Shown here: one piece after another, positions 14,243 through 22,557 of the stretch | How the letters are laid out: every line of letters starts with the position of its first letter | Numbering within the stretch: the stretch's first letter is position 1 | From: Candidatus Pacebacteria bacterium CG_4_10_14_0_8_um_filter_42_14 | Lineage (GTDB): Bacteria; Patescibacteriota; Microgenomatia; UBA1400; PJMF01 | NCBI GenBank assembly: GCA_002784625.1 | Contig: PFLP01000002.1 | Span: forward strand, 1-33,644 | Direction of reading: 5' to 3' | DNA length: 33,644 bases | Made by a program: the position numbers and the translations under genes | Notes under the pieces: generated by a model | The model's input: only the letters and a program-made list of their open reading frames with translations | Database searches by the model: none | Told to the model about the DNA's origin: nothing

Positions 14243-15700
14243 TTACATTAACAAAAAGTATTTTAAGGGCACTTTGACAACGTTATTTTTTAGGATTAAC
14301 TCTGAATCACAGACAACTAATCCGTATTTGCCACCAAGTTTTTTCAAAGTGGCTTCAGCTTGATTAGTTAACTTTTTGCCATAACCAACTTCTATAGGAA
14401 TTTTTTGATTCGATAAACTTAACAGAAAATCGGCTCCACCTTTGGAGCTGTCATAAAAAATTGGAGAGGTGTTTTTGTCAGAAAAATTGCGGTATAGAGT
14501 TAAAGCCACGACATCTTCCATGTATTTTCCTTTGTGATTTAAAAACGCATTATCACCCTCAACTATTGAAAGCAGAGCATATCTTATTGCCGGAGTCATA
14601 AAATGATATTTTGAAGGCTTGCGGACTTTTTTGTATGTTGAACCGTAAGGATAAACACGAATTAACACCTCGGCCTTTTCCAGACATTCAAGTATGTTTG
14701 CCAGAGTAATTAGTGAAATTCCTCTTAGACTCTTTGTCACACTGGTTAAACTAACTTCACTACTTCCAGCCACTAAAAGCAATATATTTTTAACTGACGA
14801 TAGCGTGCTTGTGTCAAAACTTCCAAGCTCCGATAAATCCCGCTCTATTACTCGATCAATTAACTGATTAGTCAAAGCATATATATGCTGGTCACTTTTA
14901 ATAGTAAGAGAAAATGGCATGCTGGAAAATCTCAAGTATCTATCAATTTCAAGTGACTCAATACCTAGCCAATACTTTTTTATTTCTGAATCCAGTTCGG
15001 CAAGCTTGGTATAACATTCATCGGCATTTGCGCTGTACATAATTGCTTGTTTTATTTTTTCAGGTAGGTCTTTTACAGGCACCTTAACGCTTGCGACCTC
15101 ATCTCTAAATGACTCGTATTTCGTTTTCAACAACATATACTCTACGAAGTTCATGGGGTAAAGTTTTTCAAAAACTACTCGACGAGCTAGATCAGCTGTT
15201 GATCGGAGTGACAAAGCAGAAGAACCAGTGCAGACGACAAATACTCTTTTTGAATGATCGTATAGGGTTTTAAGAACACTAGTCCATTTTTTGTCAAAAT
15301 GGATTTCATCGATAAATAGGAATATATCCTCTTTGCTCTTTTCAAATGAGATATCTAGAATTTTTTGATACTCTTCTAGCACTGTGAGGAGGTCAGATCC
15401 GAGCTCATTTACAATTTGATCAGTAGAAATATATAGAATATTTTTCCCATTTTGCAAATAATTCGCCAAGTAAAGTTGGGCTAGCAAGGTTGTTTTTCCT
15501 ACGCCTCTAAGTCCAGGGATACCAACAATTCTCACTTCTTGTTCTCCGGCCACAAAATTATCAATCAATTGTTTTACTCGATCATACAAATCTCTGGTCA
15601 GGTATTTGTTGCCCCGAGCATCTTCGGTATATGACCGCAGAAGGGAGGGAGATCTACTTATTTGATTTTGAAGATATTGGTGGATTTGATTATTATTCAT
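14243..15700 (-). CDS. AAA ATPase with PD-(D/E)XK-like C-terminus (DUF4143-type)
   Basis: This is a 485-aa protein. It contains the Walker A GLRGVGKTT (63-71), the Walker B IFLFIDEIHF (126-135) and a sensor-like VVCTGSSALSL. A winged-helix-like middle section follows, then a C-terminal domain with D424, E437 and K442/K443 in the pattern GADF-x-PIEVGYGKK, typical of restriction-endonuclease-fold domains. This layout matches the large, poorly understood family of accessory prokaryotic ATPases with DUF4143. It is a monocistronic, A+T-rich gene convergent with nnrD (2 nt gap), probably acquired. Function is unknown; defence or toxin-like roles are speculation. Confidence 0.85.
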   Translation of the reverse strand: MNNNQIHQYLQNQISRSPSLLRSYTEDARGNKYLTRDLYDRVKQLIDNFVAGEQEVRIVGIPGLRGVGKTTLLAQLYLANYLQNGKNILYISTDQIVNELGSDLLTVLEEYQKILDISFEKSKEDIFLFIDEIHFDKKWTSVLKTLYDHSKRVFVVCTGSSALSLRSTADLARRVVFEKLYPMNFVEYMLLKTKYESFRDEVASVKVPVKDLPEKIKQAIMYSANADECYTKLAELDSEIKKYWLGIESLEIDRYLRFSSMPFSLTIKSDQHIYALTNQLIDRVIERDLSELGSFDTSTLSSVKNILLLVAGSSEVSLTSVTKSLRGISLITLANILECLEKAEVLIRVYPYGSTYKKVRKPSKYHFMTPAIRYALLSIVEGDNAFLNHKGKYMEDVVALTLYRNFSDKNTSPIFYDSSKGGADFLLSLSNQKIPIEVGYGKKLTNQAEATLKKLGGKYGLVVCDSELILKNNVVKVPLKYFLLM

Positions 15701-15724
15701 AGTTCTCTATCGTGTTTAAAAATG

Positions 15725-15744
15725 ATAGTAACATATATTACTAT
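15725..15744. promoter_or_regulatory. 20-bp imperfect palindrome upstream of the AAA ATPase gene
   Basis: ATAGTAA and TTACTAT form perfect 7-bp arms around a 6-bp A+T centre, 25-44 nt upstream of the ATPase ATG, with a TATAAT (15742-15747) abutting it on the plus strand. Its position and symmetry fit an operator for a dimeric regulator. The 186-nt gap between the two divergent genes holds nothing else I recognise. Confidence 0.4.
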
Positions 15745-15886
15745 AATAGTCAACTATAACTGTAACGCGCTCGAGCCTTTTTCCAGGCTAAAAATAGCAA
15801 AATCTCTGTTTGAAATAGTATTGATCTTCCTTTCTCTCAACATTTTCTTGCAAAATTTGCGATAATGGGCGAGAATAACGCCGCAA

Positions 15887-16981
15887 ATGTACGAACCAAA
15901 ATTTACCATCTCTAATAATATCCTGACTTACATCTCGAAAATCGAGTCTGCGCGGGCGATGATCGATCATGCTCCTCTGGTACCGAGTTGGGAAGCTAAG
16001 TTTCGCGACGACGCCTTTTCTCGCACCGTTCACTACGGGACAAAAATTGAAGGAAACGATCTGACCGAAGAGCAAGCCCAGCAAGTAGTTCGTCTGGGAG
16101 ATTTTGTTGATTCAGAGGATGTGGCCAAAAAAACTGGCATCATCGCCAGAGACCGAGATATTCAGGAAGTAATTAATTATCGCAACGTCATCGACTGGAT
16201 CGACAAGCAACAATCGCCAAAATATGAGCAACTGATCACGGAAAAGACGCTGAAAACCTTGCACAGATTGACAATTTACAAACTCATCGACGAAAAATAC
16301 ACGGGATCTTATCGTGACAAGCAAGTCATAGTTGAGAGCGCCAGAGGAGGTGGAATTGTTTTTCGCCCACCAGTCTCGATGGAAATTCCTTTCCTGATCG
16401 AAGATTTTTTCAAATGGGCTCAGAATACCAAGACCCAGAGTGCCATTCATCCAATCTTAAGAGCCGCTATCACTCACTACCAGCTTGTCTACATTCATCC
16501 TTTTATAGAGGGGAATGGTCGTACGGCGCGCGCCTTAGCCACACTAGTCCTGACTTCACTTGGTTATAACTTCAAGCGCTTTTTCTCGCTGGAGCAGTAC
16601 TTTGACAGCGATGTTGATGCTTATTACAATGCTTTGCTCTCAGTCCAACAAAACCCAGAAATTGATCTAACTTATTGGCTTGAGTATTTTTGTTATGGTG
16701 TGGCTCTGGAGATCGACAAAATTCAAAGTCAAGTCATGAGTCTCTCGCGCGATCTGAAACTTAAAAAACAACTCGGTCGTCAGGTAGCTTTATCAGAGCG
16801 CCAGATTATTTTACTCGAACTCTTCCAGCGACAAGAAAGAGTTACTTCCGATGACGTCCAGAAAGTTTTGCCCCAAATCTCGGTCGACACAATCTTGCGT
16901 GACATGAAAGACCTGATTAGCAAGGGGATTATCAAAAAAGAAGGTGTGACCAAGGGTGTCCACTACACTTTGGACGAGTAG
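15887..16981 (+). CDS. Fic-family AMP/NMP-transferase with C-terminal winged helix
   Basis: This is a 364-aa protein. The Fic catalytic motif HPFIEGNGRTAR is complete at 204-215, with His204 as the catalytic base. An N-terminal inhibitory-helix-like motif TKIEGN (52-57) carries Glu55, so activity is probably auto-inhibited. The C-terminal 80 residues look like a winged helix (SERQIILLELFQRQERVTSDDVQ), suggesting DNA binding or self-regulation. The enzyme would transfer AMP or another nucleotide to a hydroxyl on a target protein. The gene ends 3 nt before the DNA-ligase start, so they share a transcript. A GATAAT preceded by TGC (15858-15866) is a possible promoter. Confidence 0.9.
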   Translation: MYEPKFTISNNILTYISKIESARAMIDHAPLVPSWEAKFRDDAFSRTVHYGTKIEGNDLTEEQAQQVVRLGDFVDSEDVAKKTGIIARDRDIQEVINYRNVIDWIDKQQSPKYEQLITEKTLKTLHRLTIYKLIDEKYTGSYRDKQVIVESARGGGIVFRPPVSMEIPFLIEDFFKWAQNTKTQSAIHPILRAAITHYQLVYIHPFIEGNGRTARALATLVLTSLGYNFKRFFSLEQYFDSDVDAYYNALLSVQQNPEIDLTYWLEYFCYGVALEIDKIQSQVMSLSRDLKLKKQLGRQVALSERQIILLELFQRQERVTSDDVQKVLPQISVDTILRDMKDLISKGIIKKEGVTKGVHYTLDE

Positions 16982-16984
16982 CGC

Positions 16985-18739
16985 ATGTTGTTTTCTGAAT
17001 TCGCTTTTTTTCTGTCTTGCCTAGAAGCACTTTCGAGTCGGTTGGCTATGACGGAAGTCCTTGCCGAGTTGTACACGAAACTTAGTCAAGAAGAACTTAA
17101 AGAAGCAAGCTACCTTCTCCAGGGTTCGCTAGTCCCTCCATATCAATCTCTAGAATTTCAAATTTCCAATAAGCTTGTTATTCGCTCTTTAGCACAACTT
17201 CAGGCAAAGCAGGAAAGTACTGCGACCAATTTATTTGGAGAGTCAGATGCGACAGGCTCAGAGTTGCAAGTCAGCGAGCTTTTCATAAAGACTGGCGATA
17301 TTGGCACTGTGGCAGAGAAAGTTTCAGAAAAAGTTAAAATTGATAAAAAACTGACTCTGCTTGAGGTTTTCAGTCGGCTGCGGCTAATTGCTGAAGCCTC
17401 CGGTGATGGTTCACAAGCCCAGAAAGTCAATCAGTTGGTGGCTTTGTTTTCAGATCTAGAGCCAATCTCAAATCGCTACATTGCCCGGATTGTCATTGGC
17501 AAAATGAGATTGGGTTTTAGCACCATGACTTTGCTAGACGCTTTGTCGTGGGCAAAAAATAAATCAAAAGAGGAAAGTAAAGTTCTTGAAAATGCTTACC
17601 AAAAAAAAGCCGATGTTGGCGCCCTGGCCCAAGTTTACTTAGTTGCCAAAACAAAAGAAGAGCGAGATCGGGCCTTGGCAAATTACTCTGTCAGTTTTGC
17701 GGTACCAGTCATCCCGCAGCTTTGTCAGCGTCTTCACTCTGCGGAAGAAATTATCGAAAAATTAGGCGAGGTTTTTGCCGAACCAAAATACGATGGCCTG
17801 CGCATCCAGCTCCACATCTCCACTGACACTAATGAAGTCCATGCTTATACGCGAAGTCTAGAAGACGCTACTCACATGTTTCCAGAATTAGCTGTGCTTC
17901 CGAAAGCTATCTCAGCACACACCGTCATTCTTGATGCTGAGGCGATTGGCTATGATCCAGACACAGGTGTGCTTTTGCCATTTCAGGACACAATCACCCG
18001 CAAAAGAAAACACGACGTGGCTTCGAAAGCAGACTCGGTGCCGATCAGATTTTATGTTTATGACGTCATGCTCATTGATGGTGAGTCACTTATTGATAAA
18101 CCTCTTGAGGAGCGCAAAAAACGCTTGCTTTCACTTTTTTCGAACTCGAAAACCCTGACTCATTCTCCAGTCTTAAGAACCAAGAACGCGGCTGAACTAC
18201 AGCGCTTCCATGAAGAGCAATTACGTCTTGGCTTAGAGGGCGCGGTCGTTAAGCAAGTAATGTCTCCTTATCAAAGCGGCCGAAAAGGTTGGTATTGGGT
18301 GAAGATAAAAGAGGCGGCGGGTACTCGTGGCAAATTAGCAGATACTTTGGACTGCCTTGTTTTGGGCTATTATCCAGGCCGAGGCAAAAGAACTCAATTT
18401 GGTGTTGGCGCGTTTCTAGTCGGTGTTCTAGATGGAGACAAAGTTAGAACTATTGCGAAAATTGGCACAGGACTTACTGATGATCAGTTTAGAGAGTTAA
18501 AAAAACGCTGTGATGAACTAAAAACTTCCGTGAAGCCAGAGGCCTACGACGTGCCGAAAGATTTGTTTCCAGGAGTTTGGTGTTTGCCCGGGCTTGTGAC
18601 CGAGATCGCTGCCGACGAGCTGACCCGCTCTCCCATGCACACGGCTGGACTGGCCTTGCGCTTCCCACGCCTGGTTCGGTTTCGCGATGATAAAAAGTGG
18701 AGGGATGCGACGAGCGTTTCGGAATTAGGGGATTTTTAA
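16985..18739 (+). CDS. lig: ATP-dependent DNA ligase, archaeal type
   Basis: This 584-aa protein has the three-domain layout of archaeal/eukaryotic replicative ligases. An N-terminal DNA-binding domain (about 1-220) starts with the family-typical FSEFAFFLSCLEALSSRLAMTEVLAEL. The adenylation domain has the nucleotidyl-lysine motif EPKYDGLR (Lys268), FYVYDVML, EGAVVKQ and WVKIK. A C-terminal OB domain ends with TRSPMHTAGLALRFPRLVRFRDDK. It seals nicks using ATP. Bacteria normally rely on NAD-dependent LigA, so this is probably an acquired second ligase; whether LigA also exists cannot be seen. Its 3' end overlaps the convergent hydrolase gene by 15 nt. Confidence 0.93.
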   Translation: MLFSEFAFFLSCLEALSSRLAMTEVLAELYTKLSQEELKEASYLLQGSLVPPYQSLEFQISNKLVIRSLAQLQAKQESTATNLFGESDATGSELQVSELFIKTGDIGTVAEKVSEKVKIDKKLTLLEVFSRLRLIAEASGDGSQAQKVNQLVALFSDLEPISNRYIARIVIGKMRLGFSTMTLLDALSWAKNKSKEESKVLENAYQKKADVGALAQVYLVAKTKEERDRALANYSVSFAVPVIPQLCQRLHSAEEIIEKLGEVFAEPKYDGLRIQLHISTDTNEVHAYTRSLEDATHMFPELAVLPKAISAHTVILDAEAIGYDPDTGVLLPFQDTITRKRKHDVASKADSVPIRFYVYDVMLIDGESLIDKPLEERKKRLLSLFSNSKTLTHSPVLRTKNAAELQRFHEEQLRLGLEGAVVKQVMSPYQSGRKGWYWVKIKEAAGTRGKLADTLDCLVLGYYPGRGKRTQFGVGAFLVGVLDGDKVRTIAKIGTGLTDDQFRELKKRCDELKTSVKPEAYDVPKDLFPGVWCLPGLVTEIAADELTRSPMHTAGLALRFPRLVRFRDDKKWRDATSVSELGDF

Positions 18740-19546
18740 AAATTGAATTATTTGCTCAGAAAGTTTGTCAACTGCATTAAGTGGCGCTATGTGATTTGAG
18801 TTAATGGCAACTGTCTTAGTCTTACGAAGTTCCCTAAAAGTCTTTTCTTGATATCCCTTTGGAAGTATGTGATCGTATTTTCCGTACAAAATTAACGTTC
18901 TCTTATTATCAATCAACTCTGTCTGAGTGTTTTTATAACTAAAGCAACCAAGCCAAAATGCAAAAAATACTGGGGGCGTAAGACGGAAAATCTCTGTTAG
19001 GATTCTAGGCAAGTAAAAATCTCCTGTGTTTTTGAAGCGAAGAAATGATTCAGTACTAACTTCAAATCCAGGTTTTTTGTTTTTTGTTAACCATCTGACA
19101 ATGCCGTAGAGTCTAGAAGGTTTTGCAACAAAGCTTAATTGTGTTTTTATAGATGAACAAATAAGAATTTTCTTTGCATTTCTTAAAGTTGGGTGCAAGG
19201 CAACTGCTTCTTGAATGATAGAACCTCCGAGGCTGTGTCCCACTAGGGTAAGTGAGAGATTTTGGTCAAGATGAGATGAAACTAAAAGCAAGTCGTTGCT
19301 CAGGACTCTAACTAAGTCAATTCCATCTTTTGGTAAACTGCACTCAGATGCTCCATGACACCTGAGATCAAAGCTCACACACAAAGTGTCGGGTAACTTC
19401 TCCAAAATTTGCTCAATAACTTCTTCCCAAGCTCTTGCTCCAGAGCCAATGCCGCCAACGAAAATGATCGCCCGAGTGAATTGATTGTTGGTGCAGTGAT
19501 AAACGGCATTGATACCGTCAGAAGTGAAATGACTTTTTGTTAACAT
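18725..19546 (-). CDS. Alpha/beta-fold hydrolase
   Basis: This is a 273-aa soluble protein. The nucleophile elbow GHSLGGS carries the Ser, the acid is in LILYGKYDHILP, and the His is in NSNHIAPLNA, giving a complete Ser-Asp-His triad. An oxyanion-hole segment FVGGIGSGARAW sits near the N-terminus. The substrate is unknown; esterase, lipase-like or lactonase activities are all possible. It lies 21 nt after the GT2 glycosyltransferase and is likely co-transcribed with it. Its end overlaps the ligase gene. Confidence 0.85.
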   Translation of the reverse strand: MLTKSHFTSDGINAVYHCTNNQFTRAIIFVGGIGSGARAWEEVIEQILEKLPDTLCVSFDLRCHGASECSLPKDGIDLVRVLSNDLLLVSSHLDQNLSLTLVGHSLGGSIIQEAVALHPTLRNAKKILICSSIKTQLSFVAKPSRLYGIVRWLTKNKKPGFEVSTESFLRFKNTGDFYLPRILTEIFRLTPPVFFAFWLGCFSYKNTQTELIDNKRTLILYGKYDHILPKGYQEKTFRELRKTKTVAINSNHIAPLNAVDKLSEQIIQFLKIP

Positions 19547-19567
19547 TATTATCTTAGTAATTGTGTT

Positions 19568-20434
19568 CTAGTCTAATGAGTCAGTTAGTTTTTTCACTAT
19601 CTTTGTTATTTCTTTTCGCTGTCTTATAGTGGCTGTTTTTATGAATGTTGAAACGTTATGAAGAATAGAACGTTCTTTTTCTGAAAGTTGATCATAATAA
19701 GAACCACCTTCCATTGGATAATTATCAACTTCTAATATGTCTTTCCCTCTGAGGAATTTGAGCAGAAGTGGAGCAACTGTCCTCATCGTACTAAGCGTGC
19801 CGCTAGCCTTCATCCGACGAAGTGAATAGAAATAATATGGATCTCTAAAAATAGAAAAAATATATCCAGAATCGCTGGCTTCTTTAGTGAATTTTCCATC
19901 TTCAGCATACTTGATTTTTTCATCAAAACTAATTATTTTTAACACAGTTTTTCTGCAGCCAATAAATGCTCCCAGCGCAGCTTCCTTCCCAAGTTTTAAA
20001 AATATTTCTGTGCCAATATTTATTAATTGTTCAATGGTTTTGTCTAGCCTATCATTGGATTTTACCCTAACCCAAAGTGTGAAAATGTCTGTAGTTGGAG
20101 ACTTGGCAATTCGATATCTTATTCCATCTAACAAATATTCTGGCAGCCGATTATCAGCATCCATGAAAATGATCCAGTCAGCTTTAGCCATTTTCCCGCC
20201 GACGTTTCTTTGATGAGAAACGTTTCGCTTTTTGACAACTCTGACTCTAAGATTTATTTTTTTGGAAAACTTTTTTGCTTTAAGAACTGTTTTATCTTCG
20301 GAGCTGCCATCCACAACAATTACCTCAAAGTCATTAGCTGATTGTTTGGAGAGGTCCTCCAAAAGGTTGGGTAGGTATTTTTCTTCGTTAAGAGCAGGGA
20401 TGACGATTGTGAAGGTAGGTTTTGTTTTTGGCAT
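19568..20434 (-). CDS. Family 2 glycosyltransferase
   Basis: This is a 288-aa GT-A-fold protein. The N-terminus FTIVIPALNEEKYLPNLL and VIVVDGSSEDKT bind the nucleotide sugar; MDADNRLP supplies the metal-binding DxD; YAEDGKF holds the likely catalytic Asp. No transmembrane segment is obvious. It probably adds a sugar to a lipid or polysaccharide. I chose ATG 20434; a TTG at 20440 is in frame and sits 8 nt from a TATAAT box, which would give a leaderless alternative. The gene is A+T-rich and divergent from pth. Confidence 0.87.
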   Translation of the reverse strand: MPKTKPTFTIVIPALNEEKYLPNLLEDLSKQSANDFEVIVVDGSSEDKTVLKAKKFSKKINLRVRVVKKRNVSHQRNVGGKMAKADWIIFMDADNRLPEYLLDGIRYRIAKSPTTDIFTLWVRVKSNDRLDKTIEQLINIGTEIFLKLGKEAALGAFIGCRKTVLKIISFDEKIKYAEDGKFTKEASDSGYIFSIFRDPYYFYSLRRMKASGTLSTMRTVAPLLLKFLRGKDILEVDNYPMEGGSYYDQLSEKERSILHNVSTFIKTATIRQRKEITKIVKKLTDSLD

Positions 20435-20448
20435 ATGCAACAGGATGT

Positions 20449-20454
20449 ATTATA
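20449..20454 (-). promoter_or_regulatory. -10 box of the glycosyltransferase/hydrolase operon
   Basis: On the minus strand this is a consensus TATAAT, 14 nt before the ATG at 20434 and 8 nt before an in-frame TTG at 20440. It is back to back with the pth promoter, whose -10 box begins 11 nt away. Confidence 0.5.
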
Positions 20455-20461
20455 GCCTGAC

Positions 20462-20470
20462 TGATACAAT
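20462..20470 (+). promoter_or_regulatory. Extended -10 promoter of pth
   Basis: TGATACAAT is a TGn-extended -10 element ending 6 nt before the ATG at 20477. The predicted transcript begins at or next to the start codon. No -35 is recognisable at the usual spacing. Confidence 0.6.
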
Positions 20471-20476
20471 GACGGT

Positions 20477-21022
20477 ATGCAATTGATAATTGGGCTTGGA
20501 AATCCGGGAAAAGAATACGAAGAGACTAGACATAATATAGGCTTTACTGTTGTTGATATCATAGCTGCTAAAGCAAACAAAAAGTTTGTTTTATCAAAAA
20601 AACTCCACTCACAACTTTGTCGCTTAAATACAGATGTTTTTCTGGTAAAGCCCGAAACATTTATGAACGCTTCGGGTCGGGCTGTCCAGGCTGTGGCTGC
20701 CTATTATGGAGTGAGCAATTTTGAAAATATTTATGTTATTCATGACGATCTTGATCTCGTTGTGGGAACAAAAAAAATCCAGTTGGGCACCGGCCCAAAG
20801 ATCCACAATGGTCTAAGTTCTATCTATGAGCATCTAGGTACTGAAAGTTTTTGGCATGTGCGCATTGGCATTGATGGACGCGCTGGTGATCGATTGATTC
20901 CGAGCAAGAATTATGTGCTGCAACCATTCGCTGCAGCTGAACGACCACTGATAGATAAAACAATTTCCGAAGTCACTAAAGAACTTGTAGCTCGCACGAT
21001 GCCAGCGGGTTTGTTACCATAG
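20477..21022 (+). CDS. pth: Peptidyl-tRNA hydrolase
   Basis: This 181-aa enzyme releases peptides from prematurely dropped peptidyl-tRNA. It contains GLGNPGKEYEETRHNIGF with the catalytic His19, ETFMNASG, and YVIHDDLDL with the catalytic-site Asp. The later segment is LGTGPKIHNGL, where most bacteria have GGHNGL; the HNG triplet is kept. It is essential in most bacteria. It is first in a run of four same-strand genes. Confidence 0.92.
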   Translation: MQLIIGLGNPGKEYEETRHNIGFTVVDIIAAKANKKFVLSKKLHSQLCRLNTDVFLVKPETFMNASGRAVQAVAAYYGVSNFENIYVIHDDLDLVVGTKKIQLGTGPKIHNGLSSIYEHLGTESFWHVRIGIDGRAGDRLIPSKNYVLQPFAAAERPLIDKTISEVTKELVARTMPAGLLP

Positions 21023-21028
21023 GGGAGC

Positions 21029-22261
21029 ATGCCGAGATTTAGATCCTATCACCTTCATCTTCCCCACCTTCAAGTCGATCGCCAAAAAGATCTTCTAGTG
21101 CTTTATTTCATAAGAGTAGCCAGAGATTTTGTAAATCAAACTACTTTCTTCTTCATGCCGATTTTTCTTTATATGACTGGTCAACAACTTTTAGAAGGCC
21201 TCAGTTTTGTCTCAACGCCTTTGGAGGCGGGTTTTTTAGTGATTGCTGGTTATTATTTGATCGCAAGACTAGTGATGATGCTAACAGGCATCCCCCTGGG
21301 TTCTTGGTCGCGTCAGGTTGGACTCCAGCGAGCTTTTATTTTTTCTGATTTATTGCGCTCTTTAATGTTTGCTCTTTTCTTTTTTGTATCCTTTCAGCCC
21401 TGGATTCTTCTGGTAGCGGCGGTTGTTGATGGATTACAGGCGAATTTGTTTTGGAATAACTATTACACCGTTCTCAGTCGACATGCCCACAAACACAATG
21501 TTGGTAAAGATTTAGGTTTACTCCAAACAATTTTGCAGATTGCCTCCGCTTTAGCTCCAGCACTAGGAGGAATCTTGGCAGCTGTATTTGGGTTTAACAC
21601 TTTATTTCTTTTCGCCCTGGCTGCTTCGATCTTCAGTATCATCATTGTCTTCAAGCTCTCGGTTAAAGTTATTCATGATGCAGTTAGTTATAAGGAGTTT
21701 TTCACATGGTTAAAAGAACCAAGATTCGAACGCCTGGCTTTTTCTTTTGTTGGCCAGTATATAAATGATGCCACTCTCTTCTTGTGGCCACTTTATGTAT
21801 TTTTAGTTTTGGGAGCTGTTGATAAGGTGGGATATTTGTACACAGCATCGCTTTCAATGGCTCTCATTTTTTCATTTTTGATTGGAGTTTATGTTGATGG
21901 ACATAAAAGTAAAAAACCCTTCGTGGCTTCTGGAGGAATGCTCTCGCTTCTGTGGTTGGCACGTACACAGATAGCCACCATTTGGGGGATTGCCGTGGTA
22001 GACATGGTCGAAAAACTAACTAGTAACTTTCACTGGCTTTTCTTTGAGTCAACTGTCTTGAGAAGGAGCAAGGGTAATCAAGCGTTCTCCTACTTTGTTT
22101 ATCGGGAAATTATTCGCTCCGCCATGGCATTAATATTTTGGCTAGCGGTTTTTGTCTTATTCTTATTCACCTCAAGCTGGACAGCACTTTTCATACTTGC
22201 CGCCATGGCCGTTTTGTTTAGTTTGCTTATTACCGATAAATCGCATCCAGGTAAAGTATGA
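21029..22261 (+). CDS. MFS-type multi-pass transporter
   Basis: This is a 410-aa membrane protein with about 10-12 hydrophobic helices and a central cytoplasmic loop (VIHDAVSYKEFFTWLKEPRFERL) in the middle of the chain, giving the two-half MFS layout. A GGGGAG Shine-Dalgarno precedes the ATG closely. The substrate is not deducible. Its last bases ATGA overlap the next gene. Confidence 0.78.
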   Translation: MPRFRSYHLHLPHLQVDRQKDLLVLYFIRVARDFVNQTTFFFMPIFLYMTGQQLLEGLSFVSTPLEAGFLVIAGYYLIARLVMMLTGIPLGSWSRQVGLQRAFIFSDLLRSLMFALFFFVSFQPWILLVAAVVDGLQANLFWNNYYTVLSRHAHKHNVGKDLGLLQTILQIASALAPALGGILAAVFGFNTLFLFALAASIFSIIIVFKLSVKVIHDAVSYKEFFTWLKEPRFERLAFSFVGQYINDATLFLWPLYVFLVLGAVDKVGYLYTASLSMALIFSFLIGVYVDGHKSKKPFVASGGMLSLLWLARTQIATIWGIAVVDMVEKLTSNFHWLFFESTVLRRSKGNQAFSYFVYREIIRSAMALIFWLAVFVLFLFTSSWTALFILAAMAVLFSLLITDKSHPGKV

Positions 22262-22557
22262 CCGATTCAGTAAAGAAAAAACCTGCATTTACAGCTATTT
22301 CTTCTGTGCTTGCTCGCTACGGACTTGAAGACAAAGGCGGACACATTACCCGCGAGTTTCAAGATTATGGCTATAGATTAGCAGTCGCTCTTGATGATCT
22401 TCCGCATAAAAGTCTATATATCAAGATGGCGAAGCAGTATGATCGCGTTCTCCTAGACCAAGCGCTTTCTTTCGTATCTGACGCAAATAATGCCAAGAGC
22501 AAGGGTCGCTTGTTTATGTGGAAAGTGAAACAGCTTCGCGATGCTAAGAAAAAATAA
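22258..22557 (+). CDS. Small basic hypothetical protein
   Basis: This 99-aa soluble, Lys/Arg-rich protein is not recognised. It has no signal peptide or membrane span. It overlaps the transporter gene by 4 nt (ATGA) and the glycosidase gene by 17 nt, which supports real translation. The basic surface could favour nucleic-acid contact, but no motif supports it. Confidence 0.7.
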   Translation: MTDSVKKKPAFTAISSVLARYGLEDKGGHITREFQDYGYRLAVALDDLPHKSLYIKMAKQYDRVLLDQALSFVSDANNAKSKGRLFMWKVKQLRDAKKK

